Source: Myxococcales bacterium (lineage in GTDB: Bacteria > Myxococcota_A > Polyangia > Palsa-1104 > SHYY01). From it: 34,666 nucleotides of DNA. The first letter of the stretch is position 1. Each line of letters opens with the position of its first letter. Position numbers and translations under genes: made by a program. Positions 1 to 6,361 of the stretch are shown here, in pieces. The notes beneath the pieces were generated by a model that was not told the origin of the DNA, ran no database searches, and saw only the letters and a list, made by a program, of their open reading frames with translations. The stretch covers positions 1 through 34,666 of the forward strand of contig SHYY01000049.1 of NCBI GenBank assembly GCA_009692555.1, written 5' to 3'.

Positions 1-87
1 CCGCTCCGGGCGCCCCATCCCGACGACCATCGACTCAAGGTACGCGGTCAGCTCCCGATCGAGTCGCTTCAGCTCTCGTTTGTCCAT
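1..87 (-). CDS. IS701-like transposase, N-terminal fragment (runs off window)
   Basis: The minus strand from an ATG at 87 reads MDKRELKRLDRELTAYLESM and continues open to the window edge. This start (basic helix, then YLESMV-GMGRPERR) resembles the N-terminus of IS701-family DDE transposases; that is recall of the family, not a search. Only 29 codons are visible, so no catalytic residue can be checked. The sequence between the start codon and about 140 would be the terminal inverted repeat, and a CTAG (142-145) lies at the junction with the next gene. IS701 elements are known to target YTAR, so the IS has probably truncated the 5' end of the neighbouring pseudogene. Confidence 0.5.
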   Translation of the reverse strand, partial: MDKRELKRLDRELTAYLESMVVGMGRPER

Positions 88-639
88 CCGGACGGTAGAT
101 CACGTCCGCCGATCGCTGTCAATTAAACTGAGCGAGTAGTACTAGATCGTCCTGCCGCACGGCCCCTCGAGAAGCTGGAGGAAAACCTGTGGGCGATCGA
201 CGGCCTCCTCCCCGGCGTGAACGCCCGTCGCCGGATGGCGATCATCCGCCGCAGCGACGGGACGCTGCTGTTCTTCAACGGCCGTTCCGGTCGTGGAGGA
301 GACGCTCGCCGAGATCGCCGCGTGGGGCCGGCCGGCGGTTCTGGTGGTGCCCCACGACCTGCACGGCATCGACGCAGCGCCCTTCGCGCGGCGGCTCGGG
401 CTGGCGATCCACGGCCCAGCGAAGAACGAGGCGAAGCTGCGCGCACGCTGGGACCTGGCCGGGACCCTCGATGCGCTGCCCGTCGACGGAACGGTGGCGA
501 TCGAGTCGCTCGATGGCACGCGCAAGGGCGAGGCGGTGGCCATCGTGCGCTCCGGCGGAGGGGTGAGCCTGGTGTTCGCCGACGCCTACCAGGACGCGCG
601 TGGAACCAAGATGCCGCTCGCGATGCGGCTGCTCGGCTT

Positions 640-648
640 CGGCGGCGG
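640..648. repeat. 9-bp target-site duplication, left copy (right copy 979-987)
   Basis: CGGCGGCGG lies immediately outside each inverted-repeat end of the 330-bp element. Because the target is a CGG run, a 7-bp duplication with a 12-bp GGGGTGCTTAAC end is an equally valid reading. Removing the element plus one copy restores the reading frame of the interrupted gene. Confidence 0.65.
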
Positions 649-978
649 GGGTGCTTAACAGCGGAGGGGGCCCTCTTGCTGGCTCTTGCTCGTCACGTAG
701 TCGTAGTCGTAGTCGTCCCGTCCGCAGCGACGGCAATCGAACTTCCTCCCCCAACAAATTCCTCCTGCCAACCGACAACCCTGGCCACACAGGAGGATGC
801 CCCTGCTGGCCTACCAGAAGCTCGACGTCACAGGCCATGGAGTTGCTGACCCGCATCGTGGAGATGCTCACGCGCTTGTGCCGGAGAGGTGATCCCCCGC
901 GCGAGAGTGCCCCGGAATCGACTACGACTACGACTACGACTACGTGAGCGGAGGGACCCCCTTCTCCGTTAAGCACCC
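649..978. mobile_element. 330-bp inverted-repeat element, IVS/MITE-like, with four-helix-bundle ORF remnant
   Basis: The ends are inverted repeats: GGGTGCTTAAC at 649-659 and GTTAAGCACCC at 968-978, followed inward by matching G-rich blocks and then CACGTAGTCGTAGTCGTAG (from 694) against its complement ending at 946. The transcript could fold into an imperfect hairpin with arms of about 70 nt. The loop contains an ORF starting at ATG 797 (MPLLAYQKLDV) that continues, after a frameshift, as AMELLTRIVEMLTRL. This is the N-terminal signature of the S23/four-helix-bundle proteins found in 23S rRNA intervening sequences. The ORF is truncated after about 35 residues. The 9-bp CGGCGGCGG flanks both sides. 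No transposase is encoded, so the element would be non-autonomous. Confidence 0.75.
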
Positions 979-1171
979 CGGCGGCGGAGCGAAGGTGCCC
1001 CCGGTGTACAAGCTGCTCTTCACGCGCGACCGCGTCGCCCTGCGGGCGCACCTCCTGCGCCTCGCCGCGCTGCCGGGGCTGTCGCGCCTCGTCCCCACCC
1101 ACGGGCGCATCGAATCCGACGACCCGGCAGCCACGCTCCGCGCGGTCGCGGAAGCGCTGTAGGCCCGGGAG

Positions 1172-2488
1172 CTACGTCCAGCGACGGCGGAGCAGGAGCA
1201 GCCCGCACAGCGCGAGCAGCGAGAGCGCCAGCCCATTCGGGCCGGGGCGTCCCATTGCGCAGCTCACGCCCTTGCGTCCGACATCGGTTCCGCCGCTCGC
1301 GCCACCGTCGCTGCCACCGCCCATCCCGGTGCCCACGCAGTCGCCGCTTGGCGAGACGCACCCGGTGCCCGGGGGGCAGGTGATGATCCGGCACTGATCC
1401 TCGCGGCAGTCGCCGCTCAGCGGATCGCACATCGTCGGCGCCTTGCAGACCTTGCCCCCGCACTGGTTCGGCACGCACTGGCCGCTGTCGGGGTCGCACA
1501 CGTCCGCACCGCACGAGGTGCCGATGCACGGGTCGGCCACGCACTGCCCGTCGCGGCACTTCTCGTTCGCCTTGCACCCCTTCTCGCACGCGCGCACGCA
1601 CATCCCCTGCCGGCAGAACTCGCCCACCCCGCAGGTCTCCTTCACGCCTGCGCAGGGGTCGGGGATGCAGTGCGGCTTCGGGTCGAGCTCGTCGGTGGTG
1701 CAGACGTAGCCCGCCTTGCAGCCGTTGGCGTAGCAGGAGTCGTCGCACATCGCGGTGCCGAACTCGCCGCCGACCACCATGTTGATGATCTTGTCGACCG
1801 CCTCGTTGAACTTCTTGGCGTCGCTGGCGCTGTAGTAGCACGGGCTCACCTTGGTCCCGACGCAGCCCATCAAGGGCTCCTTGCCCGCCTTGGCCATCTT
1901 GTTCAGGTTGTCGGGGTTGATTCCGTTCGTGCCGTCAAAGCCGATCACGAAGGTGTGGATGTTGTACTTCGAGGCGGCGGCGGTGATCTGCTGGACCGTG
2001 TAGGTCGGCTCGTCGCCGTTGCAGTTCGGATCCCCATCGGTGATCAGGATGATGAAGTTCTTGCGCGCCTGATCGTGCAGCTCCATCTCGGCCGCGGCGC
2101 GCTTGATCGCCTCGCCGGTGTTGGTCCCCGAATCGGGCATCTCGGCCTTCATCTTGGCGATGATCTTCGCCTTGGTGTCGTGCCCGACCTTGACGTCGAT
2201 CTTGGTGTCGGCGTAGCAGGCGGCGTCGTCGAAGGAGCTGGAGGTGTAGAGCTCGAGGCCGAACGGCACCTGGTCGCCGTAGGTGGTGACGATCTTGATC
2301 ACCGCGTCGCGCGCGAGGTCCCACTTGGTCGGTTTCTTGTTGTAGGCGCCGTTCGGGTCCTCGGCCATCGAGCCCGACTGGTCGACGACGAACATCAGGT
2401 TCGGGCAGGGCGAGGCAAAGGCCGTCCCGGCGGTCAGTGCGCTCATGGCCAAGGCCGCGCCGCACATCAGGAATTGACAATGAGACAT
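1172..2488 (-). CDS. vWA-domain Cys-rich surface protein with MYXO-CTERM-like tail
   Basis: This 438-aa protein has a signal peptide (MSHCQFLMCGAALAMSALTA, cleavage probably after AFA). A von Willebrand factor A domain spans roughly residues 27-235, with an intact MIDAS start DQSGSM, a Thr-containing SGTNTGEA loop and the ITDGDPN acidic motif. A Cys-rich region follows (about 250-375, repeated C-x-x-G-x-C-x-P units like GDCREDQC). A Gly/Ser linker, a Cys, a hydrophobic stretch (LALSLLALCGLLLLRRR) and terminal arginines resemble the MYXO-CTERM sorting tail. The start is fixed by a strong GGAGGTGG ribosome site just upstream of ATG 2488. vWA domains bind ligands through a divalent metal, so a role in adhesion or surface complex assembly is likely. 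It is 78 bp downstream of epmA on the same strand. Confidence 0.85.
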   Translation of the reverse strand: MSHCQFLMCGAALAMSALTAGTAFASPCPNLMFVVDQSGSMAEDPNGAYNKKPTKWDLARDAVIKIVTTYGDQVPFGLELYTSSSFDDAACYADTKIDVKVGHDTKAKIIAKMKAEMPDSGTNTGEAIKRAAAEMELHDQARKNFIILITDGDPNCNGDEPTYTVQQITAAASKYNIHTFVIGFDGTNGINPDNLNKMAKAGKEPLMGCVGTKVSPCYYSASDAKKFNEAVDKIINMVVGGEFGTAMCDDSCYANGCKAGYVCTTDELDPKPHCIPDPCAGVKETCGVGEFCRQGMCVRACEKGCKANEKCRDGQCVADPCIGTSCGADVCDPDSGQCVPNQCGGKVCKAPTMCDPLSGDCREDQCRIITCPPGTGCVSPSGDCVGTGMGGGSDGGASGGTDVGRKGVSCAMGRPGPNGLALSLLALCGLLLLRRRWT

Positions 2489-2549
2489 CTTTTTCCACCT
2501 CCTCCAGGCTGCCCGGCCATAGTCCCCACCGGCAGCGACGGAAGCAAGA

Positions 2550-2583
2550 TCAAACTTCGGCGCTGGTCAAACTTCGGCGCTGG
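2550..2583. repeat. 17-bp tandem duplication across the epmA stop codon
   Basis: TCAAACTTCGGCGCTGG occurs twice head to tail (2550-2566 and 2567-2583). The right copy contains the last codons and TGA of epmA; the left copy is a non-coding echo with its own TGA. It leaves the protein unchanged and probably arose by slippage. Confidence 0.85.
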
Positions 2584-3586
2584 TGAAGCTCACCACCTCG
2601 CGCAGGCTGGCGGCATCACACGCCAGCATCATCAGGCGATCGATCCCCAGGGCCACGCCGCCCGACGGTGGGATCCCCTCCGCCAGCGCCGCGAGGAACC
2701 GCTCGTCGAGCGGGTAGGCCGGGAGTTCGCGCCGCAAACGCTCCGCCCGCTCCGCCTCGCAGCGACGCCTCTGTTCGGCCGCGTCGGTCAGCTCCCCGTA
2801 GCCATTGGCGAGCTCCAGGCCGCCCGCGTAGGCCTCGAAGCGCTCCGCGAAGCCTTCGCCATCGAGACGCGCCAGGGCCGAAAGCGGGGCAGGCCAGGAG
2901 TGCAGGATGGTCGGCCCCCCGCGCGCAAGCTGCGGGTCGACAGCGTCGAGAAAGATGGAGAAGAAGACATCGTCCCAGGCGGTCCGGGTGGGCGGGATCG
3001 CGAAGCCCGCGGCGCGCCCGCGCTCGGCCAGGACCTCGGCCGGCTCGTCACCGCGCACCGTCACCCCGGCGAAGCGCTCCATCGCCTCGGCGACCGACAG
3101 CCACTGCCAGGGCGGCGTCAGATCGAGCGTCCGCCCCTGGTATTCGATCGGCCCGCCCTTCCCCCGCACCGCCTTCACCACCTCGCAGCACAGCGCCTCG
3201 ACGTCCCGCGCCACCTCCTCCCACGCGCCGGGCGATCGATACCACTCCACCATCGTGAACTCGGGGTTGTGGTGCGCCCCCGCCTCGCCACGCCGGAAGC
3301 ACTTGCAGACCTGAAAGATGCGCTCCATCCCCTCGCCCCGCGCCGCGAGGAGGCGCTTCATCTGGTACTCGGGCGAGGTGATCAGGTAGCGCTGCCCGCT
3401 CGCGTCGGGCACCGGAAACGCGTCGAGGTGCAGCTCCAGTCCCGGCGACGGCACGAGGAGCGGCGTCTCCACCTCGAGGAAGCCGCGCTGGTCGAAGAAG
3501 CGGCGCAGCCCGGCCATCGCCGTCGCCCGCCGCCGCAAGTTCAACGCCCGCCCGGGGCCGAGCCGCTCCCGCTCGCCGTCGCCCAC
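2567..3586 (-). CDS. epmA: EF-P--(R)-beta-lysine ligase EpmA (PoxA/GenX)
   Basis: This 339-aa protein is a class II lysyl-tRNA-synthetase catalytic core without the N-terminal anticodon-binding domain, the hallmark of EpmA (about 325 aa in E. coli). Motif 1 is in GFLEVETPLL. Motif 2 is in FQVCKCFRRGEAGAHHNPEF and continues as TMVEWY. Motif 3 is GGVALGIDRLMM. Known EpmA ligates beta-lysine onto a conserved Lys of elongation factor P. The gene follows efp by 28 bp on the same strand, so enzyme and substrate are almost certainly co-transcribed. The start is a GTG at 3586 with a weak ribosome site. EpmB, which makes (R)-beta-lysine, is not in this window. Confidence 0.92.
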   Translation of the reverse strand: MGDGERERLGPGRALNLRRRATAMAGLRRFFDQRGFLEVETPLLVPSPGLELHLDAFPVPDASGQRYLITSPEYQMKRLLAARGEGMERIFQVCKCFRRGEAGAHHNPEFTMVEWYRSPGAWEEVARDVEALCCEVVKAVRGKGGPIEYQGRTLDLTPPWQWLSVAEAMERFAGVTVRGDEPAEVLAERGRAAGFAIPPTRTAWDDVFFSIFLDAVDPQLARGGPTILHSWPAPLSALARLDGEGFAERFEAYAGGLELANGYGELTDAAEQRRRCEAERAERLRRELPAYPLDERFLAALAEGIPPSGGVALGIDRLMMLACDAASLREVVSFTSAEV

Positions 3587-3614
3587 TTCAGGGTCCGGGT
3601 AAACTGATCGACGC

Positions 3615-4178
3615 TCAGTCCCTGGTGCGCTCGATGTATTGGCCGGTGCGCGTGTCGATCCGCAGGCTCTCGCCGACGTTGATGAAGAGCGGCACGTTGA
3701 TCGTCGCGCCGGTCTCGAGGGTGGCCGGCTTGGTGGCGCCGGACGACGTGTCGCCGCGCACGCCCGGCTCGCTGTGGGTGACCTTCAGGCTGACGAAGTT
3801 CGGCGGCGTGACGGCGATCGCGCGGCCGTTGTAGAAGGTCACCTGCACGTCCAGGTTGTCCTTCAGGAACCGCCAGTTGTCCTCGACCACGTCCTTGGTG
3901 ACGCTCACCTGCTCGTAGGACTTCTTGTCCATGAAGACGAAGTTCTCCGCCTCTTTGTAGAGGAAGGTCATCTCGTTCTCCTCGACGTCCGCCAGCTCCA
4001 CCTTCTCGCCCGAGCGGATGTTGCGCTCGATCACCCCGCCGGTGAGCAGGTTCTTCATCTTGGTGCGGGTGAAGGCGGCGCCCTTGCCCGGCTTGACGAA
4101 GTCGGACTGGACCACGATGTAGGGCTGGCCATCGATGAGGATCTTCAGCCCCTTGCGGAGGTCGGACGCGTCGTACAT
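3615..4178 (-). CDS. efp: Elongation factor P
   Basis: This 187-aa protein has the normal length and three-domain order of EF-P. The N-terminal KOW-like domain contains the modification loop VKPGKGAAFTRTK, with the acceptor Lys at residue 32 (the equivalent of E. coli K34). The OB domains follow, including VTFYNGRAIAV and the end INVGESLRIDTRTGQYIERT. EF-P enters the ribosomal E site and relieves stalling at polyproline; modification by EpmA is needed in bacteria of this type. ATG 4178 is preceded by GAGGAA. Polyproline stretches are frequent among the proteins encoded in this window (for example PPPPP runs in the 20961-22520 cytochrome), so the factor should matter here. Confidence 0.97.
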   Translation of the reverse strand: MYDASDLRKGLKILIDGQPYIVVQSDFVKPGKGAAFTRTKMKNLLTGGVIERNIRSGEKVELADVEENEMTFLYKEAENFVFMDKKSYEQVSVTKDVVEDNWRFLKDNLDVQVTFYNGRAIAVTPPNFVSLKVTHSEPGVRGDTSSGATKPATLETGATINVPLFINVGESLRIDTRTGQYIERTRD

Positions 4179-4393
4179 GGGTTCCTCGCTCGTTGCGGAC
4201 GGGAAAAAGGCGCTTCCTGATAGCGCGAAGGGGGACGGTCGTCAACCTGGAGTCAACCTGGACGCACGATTGCGATTGTGGACGCACCATGGTAGGCAGC
4301 CCGAGAACACGCCGTCCCTCGATTTCCCCTGGCGCGTGGGCGCCGCAGGGCTTCGCCTGGCGCCACCCTTCGCGGGAGGTCAAAGCAAATCTC

Positions 4394-5452
4394 GTGGAAC
4401 TCGAGCTCGCAAGCGTCCTCCGCGCGGCGAATACAGCGGCCCGGGGCAAGCGGCGGAGCGGCGACGTGGCGGCCTTCCTGCTCGACGGGGAGCGCCGCTG
4501 CATTCGGCTCGCGTCCGAGCTCCGCGCGGGCACGTGGCGTCCCGGCGCGGCGCGCGGGTTCGAGGTGCGCGAGCCGAAGCCGCGGCTGATCTCGGCGCTG
4601 CCGTTCGCGGACCGGGTGGTGCAGCACCTGCTCGTCGGCGCGACGCTGCCGGCGATCGAGGGCACGTTCGCGCCGCAGTCGTATGCATGCCGGCACGGCT
4701 TCGGAGCGCACCTTTGCCTGCGCGCGGCCCGAGATTTCACGCGCCGCCGGCGCTTCGTGCTCCGGCTCGACTTCGCGAAGTTCTTTCCGTCGATCGACCA
4801 CGCGGTCTTGCGCAGCCTCCTCCGCCCGCTCACCTCCGCCGTCTGGTGGCCGATCACCTTCCGCATCCTCGACGCGCCCGCCCACGTCGAGCGGACGCTG
4901 TTCCGCTTCCCGGGCGACGATCTCCTCACGCCGATCGAACGGCCGCACGGCCTCCCGATCGGCAACCTGACCTCGCAGGTGTGGGCGAACCTGATGCTCG
5001 CGCCGATCGACCATCTGATCGCGTCGCACCTCGGCCTCGGCACCTTCGTGCGCTACTGCGACGACCTGCTGATCTTCGACGATGACCCCGGCCGGTTGCG
5101 GGGCGCCTGGGACGCGATCCGCGAGCGCGCGGACACGCTCCGCCTGCGACTCCATCCCGTGAAGTGTCGCCTCCACCGCACCAGCGACGCGGTGGCGTTC
5201 CTCGGTTTCGTGCTCCAAAGGCGGGGAGACGCGGTAAGCGTTCGTTTGCGCCGGGAGAACGTGCGGCGCTTTCGCGCGCGGATGCGCGAACTGCAACTCC
5301 TGTATCAGGTCGGCGCAATCTCCGTCGCCGACATCACGGCGCGGGTGCGCGCGTGGCTCGCCCACGCTCGCCACGGCCACACGCGGACGCTGTGCCGGAG
5401 CGTGCTCGCCGAATTCTCGTTCACGCGCGGCGACGGCGACGACCCGAGATGA
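4394..5452 (+). CDS. DGR-type reverse transcriptase
   Basis: This protein is about 352 aa from GTG 4394, which has GGGAGG 14 bp upstream. The frame is open back to 4193, and ATG 4289 is an alternative, but homology to DGR RTs begins near ELELASVL. It shows the family blocks in order: GKRRSGDVAAF; EPKPRLISALPFADRVVQH; SYACRHGFGAH; the RT palm strand LRLDFAKFFPSIDHAVL with its catalytic Asp; GLPIGNLTSQVWANL, which carries the (I/V/L)GxxxSQ motif typical of DGR enzymes; and catalytic YCDD in VRYCDDLLIF. It ends with FLGF and a C-terminal thumb-like region. There is no maturase or endonuclease domain, as would be expected in a group II intron. Known DGR RTs copy the TR RNA with errors at adenines. 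It sits on the opposite strand to avd, TR and target, and converges on TR. Confidence 0.93.
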   Translation: MELELASVLRAANTAARGKRRSGDVAAFLLDGERRCIRLASELRAGTWRPGAARGFEVREPKPRLISALPFADRVVQHLLVGATLPAIEGTFAPQSYACRHGFGAHLCLRAARDFTRRRRFVLRLDFAKFFPSIDHAVLRSLLRPLTSAVWWPITFRILDAPAHVERTLFRFPGDDLLTPIERPHGLPIGNLTSQVWANLMLAPIDHLIASHLGLGTFVRYCDDLLIFDDDPGRLRGAWDAIRERADTLRLRLHPVKCRLHRTSDAVAFLGFVLQRRGDAVSVRLRRENVRRFRARMRELQLLYQVGAISVADITARVRAWLAHARHGHTRTLCRSVLAEFSFTRGDGDDPR

Positions 5453-5674
5453 AAAACCTCCCCGGGCCGGCCGCGCATCACCGACGGTGAAGTTGGCGGC
5501 TCGGCCCAGGGAGAGCCCGCGGCAATTGCCGACGGGCGCTCTGCGCGCCTCACCAGGCCCGCTGATGGCGGTCGAATGAGGCGCGGCACCGCGAGGGTGG
5601 ACTGTGGATCGTCACGCCCGGCGCGACCGTGGTGACGCCGGTTCCGGACGTCCTCTCATCGAGGAAATTTCGCA
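5453..5674 (-). other. Putative TR-RNA spacer between TR and RT 3' end
   Basis: This 222-bp stretch has no ORF with support. On the minus strand it lies directly 3' of TR, where the Bordetella phage DGR has a spacer needed to prime and template cDNA synthesis. It contains a perfect palindrome CGGCAATTGCCG (5520-5531), extended outward by CCCG/CGGG with one bulged base (5516-5536), so the RNA should be structured. Assignment as spacer is by position only. Confidence 0.4.
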
Positions 5675-5801
5675 GTCTTCAAACACCGCGCGCCGATGTT
5701 GTTGTTGTGGTTCACCGGGGTGTTGTTGTTGCGGTTCGACGAGAGCAGGTTCGACGCATTGTTGTTGAAGCTCCCGCCGCGGATCACGCGGTTCGAGGCG
5801 G
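5675..5801 (-). repeat. DGR template repeat (TR)
   Basis: This 127-bp repeat aligns without gaps to 6369-6495 at an offset of 694 bp. Read on the minus strand it encodes ASNRVIRGGSFNNNASNLL and continues as SSNRNNNTPVNHNNNIGAR, so the positions free to vary are almost all AAC codons (12 AAC plus one AAT). AAC is the codon DGRs favour, because changing its adenines gives many residues and no stop codon. It lies 47 bp downstream of the avd stop codon on the same strand, the usual avd-TR order. Confidence 0.95.
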
Positions 5802-5848
5802 TCCCTCGCAGTGCCGGCCGGCCCTCCTTGGCACCGGTTGGCCGGATA

Positions 5849-6262
5849 CTACCGCGAAGCGGCGCTGCGAAGCCAGCCGCCGAGCATCCGGCCTACCTCG
5901 TCCGACTCCTTGACGAAGTGGTGGTGCTGCTCGCCGGAGAGGCAGCGGAGGTGGGCGGCGAGGCGAACGAGCACGCGGGCGCGCACCAGGGCCCGCGAGG
6001 CGGCGGCCAGCTCGTGCGCCTTGTCGCGCTTGTAGCTCGCCTCCACCAGCGCCGTCGTAATGTCGAGGCAGGTTTCGATGAGGCGGTCGCCGACGGTGAA
6101 CTTGTGGTCGCGTGGGAACTTCGCGACGCGCTCCACGGTCCAGGTCAGGAGCGTTTCCATGCGCAGCGCGATGACCGGAGGGGGCGGGGATTTTTTTTCG
6201 GGCGGCCGGCCCTTCGGGCCGGGTGATTCCGGAGCCGTCTCCTGCTTCCTATCGTCGTTCAT
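5849..6262 (-). CDS. avd: Avd, DGR accessory four-helix-bundle protein
   Basis: This 137-aa protein's conserved part is residues 34-133: METLLTWTVERVAKFPRDHK, then FTVGDRLIETCLDITTALVE, the basic segment SYKRDKAHELAAASRALVRA and RMLGGWLR at the end. This is the Avd four-helix-bundle pattern (known Avd is a pentameric basic barrel that binds RT and TR RNA). A 33-residue Pro/Lys-rich leader (PEKKSPPPP) precedes it and includes an A8 run at 6190-6197, a possible slippage site. ATG at residue 34 is an alternative start. It lies between target gene and TR, on their strand. Confidence 0.9.
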   Translation of the reverse strand: MNDDRKQETAPESPGPKGRPPEKKSPPPPVIALRMETLLTWTVERVAKFPRDHKFTVGDRLIETCLDITTALVEASYKRDKAHELAAASRALVRARVLVRLAAHLRCLSGEQHHHFVKESDEVGRMLGGWLRSAASR

Positions 6263-6283
6263 GCTGGACCCTGGCGCTGGCGA

Positions 6284-6316
6284 TCAAGATCAAGGGTTCA
6301 AGGATCAAGTATCAAG
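6284..6316. repeat. Four direct ATCAAG repeats between avd and the VR hairpin
   Basis: ATCAAG occurs at 6284, 6290, 6304 and 6311, with a degenerate TTCAGG at 6298; on the minus strand these are CTTGAT boxes just upstream of avd. They could be a regulator-binding array or contribute -35-like TTGAT sequences for avd-TR transcription. No convincing -10 box was found. Confidence 0.4.
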
Positions 6317-6336
6317 AGAATGTCGAGCGTTATTAT

Positions 6337-6355
6337 TGGTCCGATGGTCGGACCA
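6337..6355. other. Hairpin/cruciform next to VR (DGR target-recognition structure)
   Basis: TGGTCCGA (6337-6344), loop TGG, TCGGACCA (6348-6355): a perfect 8-bp stem. It lies 6 bp beyond the target gene's stop codon and 13 bp beyond VR. In the Bordetella phage DGR a similar short hairpin downstream of VR strongly stimulates mutagenic homing. No T-tract follows, so it is unlikely to be just a terminator. Confidence 0.7.
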
Positions 6356-6361
6356 TATCTC

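Larger units (their letters stand above)
145..1162 (+). pseudogene. DUF4336/MBL-fold-like protein, broken by IS, frameshift and an insertion element
   Basis: Three collinear pieces make one protein. Piece 1 (about 145-280) reads EKLEENLWAIDGLLPGV... to SDGTLLFFN. Piece 2 starts in another frame at about 281 (VPVVEETLAEIAAWG) and contains LVVPHDLHGIDA and LVFADAYQ. Piece 3 (988-1162) reads AKVPPVYKLLFTRDR and ends LVPTHGRIESDDP. This order matches my recollection of DUF4336-like, metallo-beta-lactamase-superfamily proteins common in myxobacteria. An extra G at 280-281 explains the first frameshift. A 330-bp element at 649-978 interrupts the second piece, and deleting it with one 9-bp duplication rejoins pieces 2 and 3 in frame. 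No in-frame ATG is found at the 5' end, where the IS701-like element abuts. The gene is dead; the original function is unknown (possibly a hydrolase). Confidence 0.75.

Noticed and set aside
4193..4393. N-terminal extension of the RT (61-67 residues)
   Set aside because: The extension overlaps the efp promoter region and has no similarity to DGR RTs; a GTG with GGGAGG upstream lies at the homology boundary.
4394..5452. Group II intron reverse transcriptase
   Set aside because: There is no maturase or endonuclease domain and no intron RNA ends, while a matched TR/VR pair and avd are adjacent.
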